A stretch of DNA of 64,000 nt from Puccinia triticina (GCF_026914185.1 NC_070561.1:7750001-7814000), one strand, 5' to 3'. Shown: positions 1 to 12,061, counted from the stretch's first letter. Notes: generated from the letters alone by a model not told the origin. Program-made: numbers and translations.

Positions 1-334
1 CGCCCTCCCCCTCCGTGGTTTATAATCGAACGCAAAGATCTTTGGGCTCACGGAATCTCAACCGGCCTCTTCGGCTCCCTTGGCTATTATTTCTACCATC
101 TCAAAATCAGGCAACGTAAGCTCCATCACCCATTTCTAATCCTGAAAACATACACGCACACAAACATACGTCATTAACTCTCCGCATCCTTCTTACTCTA
201 ACGCGCTGTTGGGTGCAGGTGAATTGCTAGAAGAGCGAAGAGAAGAGAGTAAAATATTTCAAGAGGCGCAAAGGATCAAAAACGCACTCAGGCAACAACA
301 ACAAGAACAAATTGATTCAACCATGTCACATTAG
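1..334 (+). CDS. 3' end of an unrecognised small protein gene (two exons visible)
   Basis: The frame open from the left edge encodes a proline-rich start, then PPWFIIERKDLW and a mildly hydrophobic stretch (about GISTGLFGSLGYYFYHL) that could be a short membrane segment. It reaches a GTAAGC donor at 116; the intron runs to 218 (ends TGCAG, 103 nt). The second exon (219-334) keeps the frame through the phase-1 junction and encodes a charged tail rich in E, R and Q (RELLEERREES, then a Q run) ending at TAG 332-334. A membrane-anchored small protein with a charged coiled-coil-like tail is typical of small mitochondrial inner-membrane or assembly factors, but that is inference; I do not recognise the family. 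The 5' part is outside the window. The frame-preserving intron is the main evidence that it is real. Confidence 0.7.
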
Positions 335-1258
335 AAAACCCCCCTTTCCGTTTCCCTCTCATGATCACCTTTTCTTTCTTACCAATCCTATCTGGCTAGA
401 CGTACATCACGTGGGGTGTTGTGATATAAAGAAACCCGAAGTCGCTTGATTGATTTCCCGCTCGGAAGGTGAGTAGGTCGAACTAGAGAAACTCGCCCCA
501 TCACCCGGCATTCGTCCATGTGTATATGACTCGTTCGGTTGATGGTGAACAACTTGAGTGATTGATTTCTACCCACCTTGGAATCGCAGCCTCCGTAGTC
601 GGGCTATAGTAAACAAGCAGCTATGCATTAGATAAAAACAACTCAGAGGCCCAGGTTCGAGGCTGAATCACTGGACGGGACCGGGAGTGATCCCTCCCGG
701 CTAGTCTTGTCGACTGGGGAGGGCTTCCTCCGAGGTCGTATGCGACAGAGTCTATCCGACGCCAAGCACGACCCATAATTTTTTAGATGTGAAGGGTATT
801 CATGACACCTGAAGGAATTTATATTAGCAGAGGTAACCAAGGACTGCTCTGTGGATTTTGTAAGAAAAATATCTGAAAAGAGAAGCAAAGATAAAGCTAC
901 ATAACAAACATTTTGGGGAAGTTTTTTCCAAAGGTGCAATTTGGTGTGGTCTTTGAAACCATAGATTGTAGGGTTGTGCAAGAAGTGTGTTTCACAGTGG
1001 GTGAATTTGATCCAAAAGTAAGAATGATGAAAAAACAGAATCAGAAATCTCAAACATGGATGGAGAACAAACAACTGCTAAATTGACTAAAAAACTGATT
1101 TGTTTTCTGAAATCAATTGTGTATGTAATTTGTTTGCATGAACCACTTGGTGAAACCAAAGAAAATCTGGTATTACTGACGCCAGTCAAGATGCAAGAAC
1201 TAAAGCTAAAATCTACCCTTGTCTGGAGTATAATTTCCAGAGTACAAGCCTTGAGAAG
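335..1258. other. gene-free stretch
   Basis: This is the 3' flank of the preceding gene, then AT-rich sequence with no convincing coding frame, tRNA or repeat. A GGTTCGAG string near 654 recalls a tRNA T-loop, but no cloverleaf can be folded around it. Confidence 0.6.
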
Positions 1259-2986
1259 TTATACATTTAAAGTTTGACTTCCAATTTCATTTTCTGCATT
1301 TATCCTTGAGTCAATTTTTTCCTTCAAAGAACGGGTAGCTTGAATTGTTGTACCACTCAAACTTTCATAGAAATTTTCAATCCATCCTTGTAGTGAAATA
1401 TGTGTATCATAGAACTTTAAAATATTGTCAACAGGTTCTTTGCATTCCTTAATGTTTTCCAGGCTGTTGAATCTATAGCGGAATTCAAGTAAATATCCCA
1501 TAAACAGGAATTGATTTTGGAAGTCCATCTGATTAATGTTATCAGGTATGGATTCCAAGATAATTTCTGGATAGTGACTATTGATGAACTTGACTATTTG
1601 GTAGTCTATGATAAATTCATACAGGGAACGCTTTCCAGAAAATTTTGCTGGAAGTTTGAGAATGTTTTGAAGTGCATTTTGCAATGGGAGAAAAAATTCC
1701 CAATCATTCATGTCACACTTCAATTGATTGACTAAAATTGATGAAATCCTATCAATATCCTCAAGAAAACTGGCTGCAAGAAAGTGTTTGCAAATATTTT
1801 GGAATTGTTCAGTTTCCTCCTACACATCATTGTGTGGATTTTTCAAAGTTTCCATGATTTCTTCCAGGGCGTGATGTTGGGAAAGCATCTTGTCTTTGGG
1901 AGAGGTAACTGCATTGGAGCCATTTTGATTGGTGTATATTTAGGCAAGATCCAAGAACACAAAAACATCATCAATTCTCTAGACAACAGCAGATGGGAAT
2001 TGTGATGTGATGAGAAATTACCTCTGGAGAATTGAATAAATTTGTTTACAAGCCTGTCAGTCTCTAAAAAATGTTCCTTTGACCTCCAAATGGTCTTCAT
2101 AGCACGCTTGGATTCAAAATCATATAGGCAACCATCAGAATTTTTGCATGTTCCAATCAGAAATGAAACTCCCATTTTCAGAGACTTCTGCTTGATAAGT
2201 TGAAATTCATTGGCAAAAGTTGGGAGCCATAGTTTGCATAGCTAAATCAACTCTAATATAGAAAACAAGGTTGATGAATAATCGCAGGGGAACTTCTTGT
2301 CAAAGTATTGTGTTTTTGATAATTCTTGAAAATGAGGAAAGTGTTCTTGCAAACTTCTCCAATGCTTGAAAAATGGTTTCTCAAGGGTTTCATCCATAAC
2401 ATTGGAAAGATCAATACCCCTTGCAACTTTTGGATATATTTTGTTTGTTTTCATAAATGTTCTGACATATACTAGTGTCTTCAATTCATTATATAATCCC
2501 ACAAGTTCTTTCATGAGGTTGTATTGAAATGTTTTGAAAATTGAATTGTAATCACGTTTGAGCCAAAAAATTGAGGACTCAATATGTCTGCGTTTATGGC
2601 TTAACAGAATAACTTGGTCTGTTTTGATTAAAACAAGTGATTTTTGTTTCAGTAGGAAAGTGTTGGATTTGGATAAAAGGTCAAAAATTCACCCTGATTT
2701 GTAGTTACTTTGTGGGAATATTCCTGCTTCTGAAATGAATGATTTTTCATCTTTCCTGTGCAATCACCTACCTGGGAGGCATCACTCAAGCCTAAGAAAT
2801 TATTCCAAGGGGGAGCAAATTTTGAACAATGAAATCCTTAGCAGAGAGTGTCCAATAATAGTAAAAAAAGATTTGATCCTTACCCAAAGAGAACTCCATG
2901 TTTTGTTTCAAACCAGACATTGCCAAATTTACTGCCCCTAGTATGCACAGAGACATGTTCAAAAATTTGAATTTTAGCTGAACCAT
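1259..2986 (-). pseudogene. decayed gene for a secreted protein, copy 1 of a duplicated family
   Basis: Exon 1 (2884-2986) encodes a classical signal peptide (MVQLKFKFLNMSLCILGAV..LAMSG), then a GTAAGG donor in phase 1. Exon 2 (2693-2791) and exon 3 (from 2618) keep phase 1 and give a continuous protein aligning along its length with the copy at 56832-58529 (shared landmarks: GLYNELK, CKNS.GC.YDFE, TIW.SK..FLETDR, PGKLSG/PAKFSG, DSHYPEI/NSHYPEI, WIENFYE). Lesions in copy 1 include an in-frame TAG near 2239, where copy 2 has CAG, and further TAA and TAG stops near 1950 and 1825. Expected length was about 430 residues. I recognise no domain; a secreted protein in a rust fungus could be an effector or a cell-surface protein, which is inference only. 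The start is the first Met of the signal peptide; copy 2 has the same exon plan. Confidence 0.6.
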
Positions 2987-4194
2987 GATTTGAAGGTGTT
3001 TCAGCTGGCCTGAGCTGCTTGGGATAATGATTTTTCAAGTTTGTAAGCTGAGAGTAATGGTAAGGCAAGGTAGTTGAATTTTAAAATGCCCTGGATATGA
3101 GATAGCTGATTGAGGTGGATTTGTTGCATCAAGCCAGCAGTAAGACTTATAGTAATCAACCCTGTAATTTTCAGCCTTCTTCAAAATCAATTGGCTGGTT
3201 GGGTCCTTAGTATGATGTTCATTGAAAACACTAGCCATCAAGATTGGGAAGGAATCGATGAATCAGACCTTCAAAAAATGATTGGGGAAGAATACATACA
3301 CCCAGATATAACCTTCAGTTTACAGTATGCCAGTGTGTGGAATTCCTGACCAAGGAGAAGGTGAAACATTGATCCATTTCCCCCTGTTAGAACTGGAAAT
3401 ATTAGTTACTGCTTGACTGGCTCAATGTACATAATGTGGTCCCAAGCCCCAACAAAAGCTTGCATTGGGTGGATAATTATGTAGCAACATCTGACGCTGG
3501 TCAAACAAGGAAATGTGGCATTTTGTGTGGATTGTTTCACTCCTTCAGCAGGTACAGTGTGTACCAGACATGAAAAATGGAGGTATCCTCCTCAGAAACC
3601 TGGCACCAGAAACACTGGCTATGGGGGGATTCAAAGTTGAATCCTGCACTTTTTCACAACCAAAATTCAGGAAAAGAATTGACCTGAATTCCTTCCTGCA
3701 AACCCAATTTCCTTCACAAGGAGGGGATGCAGAAAGGGCCTTCCTGAATCAGGAAACACCCCAAATTCCTGAATCCATGGCTTCCAACAGAGAAAAATCT
3801 CTTTTGGACACACCTCATTAGATTCATGGGGTCAGCCTGCAAGAAAATACACTGTACCTCTATGAATTTAGTGTTATATTTGATACACAGTCTACAGCAG
3901 TCATCTCTCCTCATTTACCTTTACACTCCTTTATGTTTACTTTTAATATTGTCATACTATGCTTATACTAGAGTTCCCCAGCTTCTCTCTATTATAAGTT
4001 GTATCTTCTCTCATTTCTATGCCCGGCAGAAATCCAAGAAGAGACAACATTATCATCACCTTTCCTCTTCATCTTCAGATACATATCCAAATCACTGCCT
4101 CAAGATTGCCAGTTCACAATATCAAATAACCAAATCACTTTCAGAAAACGGGCTTTGCTTTTCTCACATCATCAACTGACTGTCACTTTTGAGA
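2987..4194. other. gene-free; left part is duplicated upstream flank of the secreted-protein gene
   Basis: From 2987 to about 3180 the sequence aligns with 58530-58720 (for example a shared GTTGCATCAAGCCAGCA string), so the duplication included the 5' flank of the gene. The rest shows no convincing gene. An open frame at 3513-3821 has a hydrophobic start (MWHFVWIVSLLQQVQC) but no splice or homology support. Confidence 0.5.
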
Positions 4195-5088
4195 CACCAG
4201 CTCAGGGCATAGCACTTTGAATTGATTTGAGTATTTGTATTCGTATTTGATTCGAGTCAAATAATGCCCCTGCAGATTTTTGCACAAATATTCAAATGGG
4301 TTCAAATACCTACTCAAACTGCCACCCGGGGCCTTTTGTGCCCCGGAGGAGCTTAAATATAAGCCCTTTAACACCTTTTACCAGCCCCAGGGTAGCCCTA
4401 TACACCACTCGGGTCCGGGGCTGCTGATATGTATCACATATATTATATCCATAATCCAGCACCCTACCAACCACCGCCAAGAACTCCGACTGGCAGCATA
4501 GGTTTCTTCCTGCGGCTCAAATATAAGTGTGTGCCGTGGCCTTGAGAATTTATTAGGTAAGTTTAGCTTTCCCTTTTATCTATAGTACAGGAAGAAGATC
4601 AAATAGACATGGTGGATATTGATCCTTGATCTCTCATTTCTTTTACACTGAAAGAATCATGGGTAATGCCAATGACCCCCCCCCCCCCCCCCCCCCCCCC
4701 AAAGGAAAAATCTGTGGGTCAATATGAACCGTTGCCATTACCAGAAATTCACCTGAATACTCGGAGGCGTAAATCAACCGGTTTCAACCAATCAGAGACA
4801 GCGGTCTCTTTCTTTTCTCCTCCCAATTCAAAAGGCAAACGTGCCTGCTTGATTGAAAGCTGTGGCAATGTTCTGGTGGCAAACAAAACAACAAAGGCCA
4901 ATTTTGTGAACCACGTGGCTCGGAAGCATCCTGGCAAATGGAAGCTTGCCCTTGAAGCTGCTGAGAACGCCGATGAAGGAATTGAAACCCCACCAAGCTC
5001 TGGTACCCCGGCCACTGTCAGTACCCAAGCAATATCTAAAGTCAAAGGACCTCTTGTGTCAGCCTTAGAGTCAACTCAGCTGACCTAA

Positions 5089-5845
5089 AGTCTGCCTTTA
5101 TCTACTTTTACATATGAATTACTTCATATCTTTTTCATCTTAAGAGATAACCTTGTTTTGACTTCATATTCTGTTTCCTCATGCAATTTTAACCCTAGTT
5201 ACAACTTACCAATTCTTTGTAACTATACTCCTTCCCTGAGTTATCAAGTTGTGGCGCGCATGCACAGTTGTGACGTGTCAGCGCTACCAGGCGCACATGT
5301 ACATATGTAAATTACGTAAGCAAGCTGTGAAAATTTTTGTAGTCAGGATCCCCCTTGCCTGAGGCGGATCTACAGACTTCAGCACACCAGAACCACACCC
5401 CAGATAACCCCAGGATCACCACCAAAGAGATTACCACACTCCCAGTATACCTACCGTCACAGGCGCCTAGGATATTGACAGTAAGTAACCTCTTTCACTG
5501 AAACTTTTTTGTTTCAGAGGTACAACTCTGTGTCCTGTTTGATCTGCTCTTTTCTGCTGGCCTTTGCCTCTCCTTGATCACAGGGCTGTCCCTTCATATC
5601 TGCTGGCCTTTGCCTCTACTTGATCACAGGGCTGTCCCTTCATATCTGCATTCTTTTTCTGTGGTTTTTGCAAGAAACAATCCACATAGGTTTCCCTTTA
5701 AAGAACCTTGACTATCCAGAAGTAAGCTAAAAAATTGTGGCTGGATTAAACTTATCTAATCCAGGATCCCTCCACGTTTCTTTGGTGAGAGGAGGCTGTA
5801 GCACTCTCTAGCACAGCTTGGCAGCGCTCTTCTGAAGAGGTAGCA
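5089..5845 (+). repeat. hAT internal non-coding stretch with a 46-bp tandem duplication
   Basis: No coding frame is convincing between the BED-finger piece and the catalytic core. Within it, a 46-bp unit starting CTGCTGGCCTTTGCCTCT occurs twice in tandem (5554-5599 and 5600-5645) with one visible mismatch. A GTAAGT...TTTCAG pair just upstream (5482 to about 5516) could be a short intron. Confidence 0.8.
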
Positions 5846-6917
5846 TTGCCAGTGGATGTGCATTCCCACCAGAATAAACTTGAATATCTGCTTATCTTGA
5901 ATCTGCTCAGTTTCTCTCTCTCTTTCTCTCTCTCTTTTATATTTGTATTTTCTTTATCAAAAGAAATCCAAATATTGCCCCCCATTTTCTTGTGTCCTGC
6001 TGTCACTATAGAGAATCAGGCTCACATCTTGAAAATATCATGCTCAAGTCACAGAAGTCCAATGTCAACACTAATCTTATTGACTGGATCATTGAAGACC
6101 AGATTCAAATGTCCTAAGTTCATCAAGATGATTCAAGGAGTCGACTTGGGGAGCACAATCTTGAGCAAACATACCGTTTCTCGGAGAATTAAGGCTCTCT
6201 ATGCTGATAGTGAGCCTGTAGTCCTTTGCTTCTTGCAAAGCAAATCCAAGCAATTCTCTTTCACAACCAATATCTGGTCCTTGGCAGGCGGGACCCCGTA
6301 CATCTCACTCACATGTCATTTCATCTTGAAAGAATGGAAACCAATTTTGGCCACCATTGGTTTCAAACCCTTCCAAGAAAAGCACACTGGAACTAACATC
6401 CACGACAAAATTGTCCAGATATTTGAAGAAATTTTTTGCCATTCTGAACCCTCCTCAAATTCTAACAAAAGAAAGGAAATCAACATTGTTGAAACCTCTG
6501 ACAATGAATCTAGCTCATCCTATGCTGCTGCTACCCAATCAGATTCTCCCGTTGACAACAATACAGATGTTCAATCAAGTGATGAATTTGATTTCTCATA
6601 TCTTGGGAAGCAAATCATATCAATTACTTTGGACAATGCCTTGAACAACAACAAGTTCATTGAGACCGCCCTTGGTACCAAACTTTTGCTCTCTCCTGAA
6701 GCTCACATAAGATGCTTCACATACATCCTCAACCTCGCTGCTACTGAAGTTCTCAAGGTCGTTGTGGATTCTTTGACTAAATTTTGGACATTTATTTTGC
6801 ACATTCAACAATCCAATCAAGTCTTCAGCATGTTTCAGGATCTCTGCAACAATAACGATGTCAAACGATCCAAACCAATCATTAACAATGCTACCCGCTG
6901 TGGTGATCAATTCTGGA

Positions 6918-8350
6918 ACTCGTGTCAAATTGTCCACGGAGCAATCAGCGCGGCGCACAGGCAGTGCGGAAACGGTGCGGAAACGGTGCGGAAATGGTGC
7001 GGAATGGAGCGGAGCGGAGCGCACAACTGAAGGCGGCGGCACGCAGAGCTCAATGGCGGAACTGGAATCAGACTAAGCAGGCCAGCGCGGACTGGATAGC
7101 GGAGGTGGTGATTGGGGGAAGCCGTGGCAGCCAGAAGGGCGGCGTGTGGGATCCTGAAATCATAGGCTAGACAGGGGCGTGGAAGCTAGAGAGAGGAGTT
7201 TGACGGCGGTCAAAGGCAAGCAGCGGAGGCGACAGGAGTTGGTGTGAGAGCGGAGCTTGGCGGATGACGTGCGTGTCAGCAGGCTACTAGTCCTGACAGC
7301 GCAGCCAGCGGACAGAGCAGCTAGAGACTGCAACTCTTAAAGACCTATTACTAAAGAGAGCGCGCTACCCGCACGCGTGAACTGGAACTGCGCAGCCGCA
7401 GCAAGGGATCAACAGATCGACATAGTATAAGTGAGGAGGAATCATCCGTGGCGGAGATTCCTCAGTTTTAGAAGATACCACGCCCGACTACTTTGTAGCA
7501 TTCGAAACAGACTCGAATACTGCGATTGGGGCTTTTCTAACTCTTTCCTTTCTTTCTTCTTCCTCCCTAACAGCTTCAACCTCCTCGACTTGGCTTACCC
7601 GGTAAACAGTAAGTCCGAGTTCCCTCTCCTCTCTCTTTGCCGTCGGGCACTTGCACAAGAGCATTGCGGCTCCGGTTGAATAGAATTTCAATCAGCCCCT
7701 CCTTACGGAGGCGTGGTTTATCCTCCCGCAGAGCCGGTTGAGTAGAGCTCCAACCAGAGTGTTGCGACAGTTAGTGTTAGCTCAGCTATTCAGAGCGCCG
7801 TCACAAAAGAGACGCGCCCTGACAGTGCGTGTGTATAGCGCTTGGCGGATGACGAGTGTGTGTGTGTGAACGGAGTTAGCGGATGGTGTGTGTGGGAGGC
7901 GGGTGGAGGATATCTTTTAGTTCTCTTCCTTTTTCTCTATAAAACCACAGTGGGGGAGGGAGGATTCATCATCATACTCCCCACAGACTCTCCTTTTTAC
8001 GGTTTTTACTTTACTTTGCGGATTGTTGTGCTTCTTTTACTTTGCGTACATTGCAGACTTGCTTTATGTATTACGGTTGCGCTTTGCAGAGTTTTGTGCT
8101 GGTTTTACGGCTGTTGTCTTGCAATTGTTGCGGAGTTATCTTCTTTATGCGGCGGAGATTTATTTTACTGTTTACTTTGCAGAGCTAGACTATTTTAAGG
8201 CTTTACTTTATTTATCCCACTCAGAGCCCTACAACGCAGCGGAGCTGTGGAGTGGAGTTTCTCCAGATCACCCAAATTTACCTGGGAATCATCTTGGAGC
8301 GGCGGGGTCCTGACATTTCTACACAGTGACCACTTTTGTTCATCACACCA
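6918..8350. mobile_element. 1.43-kb GC-richer insertion inside the hAT transposase, LTR-like
   Basis: The pentamer CTGGA stands on both sides (6913-6917 and 8351-8355). Removing the insert and one copy rejoins the conserved hAT motif (..DQFWN | STYNML..), so the boundaries are well supported. Inside lies a block starting TGTCA (6923) and ending TGACA (8315), the terminal form of many LTRs; it has a pyrimidine-rich segment, CCTCCTTACGGAGGCGTGGTTT-like text and a TATA-like CTCTATAAAACC near 7935. A further 35 nt lie between TGACA and the duplicated target. It carries no protein-coding region I can defend, so it is a solo LTR or a small non-autonomous LTR element of unknown type. Confidence 0.65.
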
Positions 8351-9850
8351 CTGGAATTCCACCTACAATATGCTGATCTAGCTCTTATTCAAAGACCGTC
8401 CATTGACGACCTTCTCCTTCCATACAAGAAAAATAACCAAGCTAGTCAAAAGGAGAAAAAAAAGAAATCTAAATCAAAGAAGAAGAAATATAGCTCTGGC
8501 TGATCACAAGTTATTGAAGCGGTGCGGGAGGCTAACAAAAAGAAAGCTTGTGAGATGGTCAGTATTGATTCCAATTTAGAATTTTCAGTTACACCTGTGA
8601 CCTTACTCAGTTGCTAATGGGATCAATTATCATCTATGTATGTAACAGGATCCAATAAATGACAATGATTGGATCCTGATTGAGTGCATTCACAGTTTCT
8701 TGGAGAAGTTCCAACAGGCATTGGTCAAAACCCAAGGCAAATCCTACGCAAATCTGACAATTTTTATCCCATGGTACATTGCTCTCACCGACCACTGCAA
8801 CAAAACCATCCAGAAATTCACCAAGTCCCGGCGTCCATCCAGATCGGTCATGATCAAGGCAGCCGATGTTGCTATGGAGAAGCTTCAAGGGTATTATTCA
8901 GTCCACACCCAACAATCTATACTCGCAATTGTTTTGGACCCGCGCTTTAAGTTTGCACTCTTTGAACAACGACCGTTCAATGCTGACGATAATGTTGATG
9001 TAAATGCCAAGACCCAGATTTTTTTTAAAGACGAAGCAATGAAGGTTTTACAAGAGACTTTCAACAATTACTCGTTGAAGGTGTCTGCCAAGCAGTCCAA
9101 AGCAAGCTCTGATGCAACCAGCTCTCAATTGCTTCCTAGAAGACTCAAGATAAATATTGATTCCACCCGTTACAAAACTATAAGAAGATTTCCAAACCAA
9201 CTGCCACCAACAAGATCTTGACCTACCTGCAGATGCCTGAACCACCTTTTGAACAAGATATAATCAAATGGTGGAAGAAAAATCTTCTTCTTCTTCCTAC
9301 GCTTTCAACTATTGCAAAAGATTTCCTCGTAATTCCGGCCAGCTCAGCACCAAGCAAACAAGTTTTCTCTCAGTTGGGTAATTTAGTGACAGTAAGACAA
9401 GTGTCACTCTCTGGTGATTTAGTTGAAGCAAATATGTGTATGAAGTCTTGGCTCCGTGGCAACCTGGTTGATATGGCTTATAATTCTATCAAAAATTACA
9501 ATTAGTTTCCACTTGTACATACAAAATTATGTTTTTTAGTCCTAATTTTTTACTCAAACAAGTATCTGAATATCTGACTGGCTGAAAGCTATATATATGG
9601 CATCAATAAAGATTAAATAGCTATTCCGGGAATGAAAAAATAAACAAACTTGACTCTGAATTCAATTGCACCTTCCTGTCTTGTGAGAAACAAAAAAAAA
9701 ACACCAAAAAGATGTGTTTTTATGGTGTTTTGGGTATATACTGTAGGTATTTCAATCAAATATCTGTGAATACTCAAATATTCAACAAATAGGTATTTGA
9801 AGGGCCCAAAAAATGTTTCAAATACCACCGTGCTATGCCCTGCACCAGCT

Positions 9851-10639
9851 GACACATGGCCCCTTGTGGCCCAATGACTGGTCCAGAGTCCAGGCAGGCC
9901 CAAGCTTGTGCAGCCTCTCTGTTGAATGCACAAAGTGCGGGAGAGGTTTGTATCCAAAACGTGCATGCTGGCGTGTCACCGTTGGGCTTCTGAGGCCCTT
10001 TTTTTGTAAAAATCATATAAAATATGCACAACCACCCAGTGGATAACAATGTTGGGCAGGGAGTGCCCAAGATGAAGGTCTTCATCCCCATCAAGAAGGA
10101 TCTTGAATTTTTCAAAAATTGTATGTTTAGGATTTTTTACAAGCTAATTTTAGTACAACATGATTTTTTTTTTCTTCAAACCAAACCATTCCTTATGTAA
10201 TCAATAGAGGATAAGACAGCCATCCCAGGATAGTAAATAGAAAAGTTTTGGAGGAATTTTTTGAAGGAGGGATCCTGGTTGAGAAGCCAAGAATCAACTT
10301 CAGCTCAATCCTGCATGAAGAGTCAGATTTTTGGATTTTTGCATTCTTGTAAAAAGTCCTGCTGGTCCAATTTTCAAGGGTTTCCTTTTTAAAGTGGATG
10401 AGGAAGTCCGCATCATCCTACTCTATCTCCAACCTAAATTTTTACCACCGGGGAGATGGATGTACAGGAGGTGCAGCCATCCAAAATTCAGCTACACCAA
10501 AACTGGCCAACTGTGACATGGTTGTAAGTTGGTTTTAGACTCAAGTTTCTCCTTTTTAGGGGTCTCTCCGCGACCAGGGATGCCCGCCCCCGCAGAAGAG
10601 GGACTTCAACAAGTTTGAGGCAGGCCATCAATGGCATCT
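9851..10639. other. gene-free stretch
   Basis: Right flank of the hAT element. It is AT-rich with short open frames in all directions and no recognisable domain, RNA gene or repeat. Confidence 0.5.
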
Positions 10640-10716
10640 GTACCTCTCAATTGATGGCCAATCAAGACCGGCCATTGACTCAATAACAGATGCACTCCAC
10701 ATGACACTCCCACATA

Positions 10717-11130
10717 CAACGGTGGGTAGTTACTTTACTTTACAATATCTGCGCGATTTTTGTAAAGTAACTACCCGCCGTTACTTTTTGCGCCGTTATT
10801 GTTAGCAGTAACGCGCAAACAGCGGCATCACGCGTAACTTAACGGGCCTCTTTTTTTGAGGCCGTTACCAGTAAAGTAACACGTTATCCAGCAGATAACG
10901 CGTTATTGAGCAATAAAAGGCCAAATTGGCCCTATTTTGGCTTTTTATTGCTTGTTATCTTGCCCAACATCTGTCGCTACGCGCTCAGATATAGTAACGG
11001 CCGTCGCGAAAAAAAAAACTCTTGGTGTGATATTGATATCGCACTGCCGTTACTGGTAACAATAACGATAACGGCCAAAAAGCGTTATGTTATCGTTACG
11101 CGTTACTGTAGCAATAACTACCCACCGTTG
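10717..11130. mobile_element. 414-bp MITE with CAACGGTGGG terminal inverted repeats
   Basis: The ends are perfect 16-bp inverted repeats, CAACGGTGGGTAGTTA at the left and its complement at the right. The heptamer CCACATA flanks both ends (10710-10716 and 11131-11137); read as an 8-bp duplication (CCACATAC) it fits a hAT-type element. The interior is rich in GTTAC/GTAAC and GCGTTA self-complementary motifs and has no coding capacity. Its first eight bases are shared with the MITE at 43492-43967. Confidence 0.85.
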
Positions 11131-11288
11131 CCACATACACCCCACTCAGTGACCAACCCGGTCATTGAGTGGGTCCACAGCCCACTGGACGAACCGACTG
11201 GGTCATCAAGTGGATAACCAATACCCACCACTTGATGACCGGTTGAGTCATTGAGTGGCTACACACTACACGCAACTGCCGTACCCGG

Positions 11289-12061
11289 TGTGGTATACAA
11301 AATGGGAAAAATCAAAAGTTTTTCTCTCATTTGCGTAATTAGTCATAGAATGCCTCACGGTACAACCATATGGACCCCAGAAAAGGAATCTATGGCCAAA
11401 GTACCCCCTAGTCCCCACTGGAAGCGTAACCAGAGCCCCACTACACTGGAAGTTAGCCCTTTGGACAACCTGTAGCATCCCATCAAACCCCTGTCACGCA
11501 TCTCAAGTCACCTTTCCCTCACTATACACATACACACCCATATGTTCCCTGCTCCAATGCATATATCAGTTTGTATTTGTTTGCCATCCGCATTACATCA
11601 TGTAGCACTGCCCCTGCGGCTGTGCCCTGCAACCCCATTGTTCCCCGCCTCATTTATGCACCTCCTCACATAAATTAAGCACAGCCTCACTCATGCACGC
11701 ACCCCTTGCATAAATTGTACACAGCCCCCCTGGAGCAAAAATCCCTCACATTTGTCTATATAAGGAGCTCTCTCCCCCCACATTTTTGTTCCTCAGTCTA
11801 TTACTCATCAGTGATTTACTCACCACCTATACTCACAACACTTACTACTACACTCATAACAACCCTCACGTAGCAATAAAACCTTATACTGTGTCTCAAA
11901 CAAACTCATCTTGAGCATACCACTCCTATCACCTTATTAAAACTTGCCAAGCGGAGCTTGGTGGGTCTTGTAGCTGGTAGTATAGAAGGGCAGAGCTTGC
12001 AACTCCTTCATCCCCTTCTCCATTCAGCAAAAGGGGTTCACAACCACTTTTGAGTCTTACA
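11289..12061. mobile_element. solo LTR (TGTGGTA...TTACA), copy A
   Basis: It begins TGTGGTA and ends GAGTCTTACA and aligns over most of its length with the LTR at 46318-47251 (shared landmarks: TGGACCCCAGAAA, CCACTGGAAGCGT, TATATAAGGAGCT, GCTTGGTGGGTCTTGT, ATAGTATAGAAGGGCAGAG, CACAACC.CTTTTGAGTC). The TATATAAGGAGCTCTCTCC stretch near 11757 is a plausible TATA region. No coding region is attached. The flanking 4-mers (CCGG and CCAG) match only partly, so the target duplication has decayed or the ends are slightly off. Confidence 0.75.

Larger units (their letters stand above)
4666..9505 (+). pseudogene. hAT transposase (BED finger to dimerisation domain), frameshifted and interrupted
   Basis: The N-terminal piece (4666-5088) starts beside a run of about 22 C's that could slip, and carries a BED-type zinc finger: CLIESC (Cys-x4-Cys), then NHVARKH (His-x4-His) followed by P-G-K-W. 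After a non-coding stretch, the catalytic core runs from about 6000 to 6917 (LIDWIIEDQIQ, then after a frame change SKHTVSRRIKALY, FSFTTNIW, SLTCHFI, ITLDNALNNNKFI, RCFTYILNL). It reaches NATRCGDQFWN, the hAT TRWNS region, where the 6918-8350 insert lies. It resumes with STYNML, shifts frame near 8375 (RPSIDDLLLPYKK), continues at 8650 (DNDWILIECIHSFL..F, then DPRFKFALF) and ends with the dimerisation region (DIIKWWKKN, PASSAPSKQVFSQLG, LSGDLVEANMC). At least two frameshifts make it non-functional. Confidence 0.85.
4203..9842 (+). mobile_element. complete hAT DNA transposon with nested insertion
   Basis: The ends are perfect 13-bp inverted repeats, CAGGGCATAGCAC at 4203 and its complement ending at 9842. 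Both ends are flanked by the same 8-bp sequence CACCAGCT (4195-4202 and 9843-9850), the target-site length expected for hAT. A longer subterminal region carries ATTTGAA/TTCAAATA motifs on both sides. Inside are a BED-type zinc finger, hAT transposase core segments and a C-terminal hAT dimerisation region in order on the plus strand. The element is 5640 bp, of which 1433 bp (6918-8350) is a later insertion. It is dead as an autonomous element because of frameshifts, but the intact TIRs mean it could be mobilised in trans. Confidence 0.92.

Noticed and set aside
640..770. Possible tRNA around GGTTCGAG
   Set aside because: No acceptor or D arm can be paired at the right spacing on either strand.
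3513..3821. 102-codon frame with a signal-peptide-like start
   Set aside because: No conserved feature, splice support or related copy; the sequence sits in otherwise non-coding flank.
5230..5480. Possible solo LTR (TGTGGCGCG...ATTGACA) within the hAT
   Set aside because: The ends look plausible but no target duplication is present and no second copy occurs in the window.
7842..8313. Hydrophobic ORFs inside the hAT insert
   Set aside because: They arise from a T-rich LTR-like segment; overlapping frames give equally hydrophobic nonsense.
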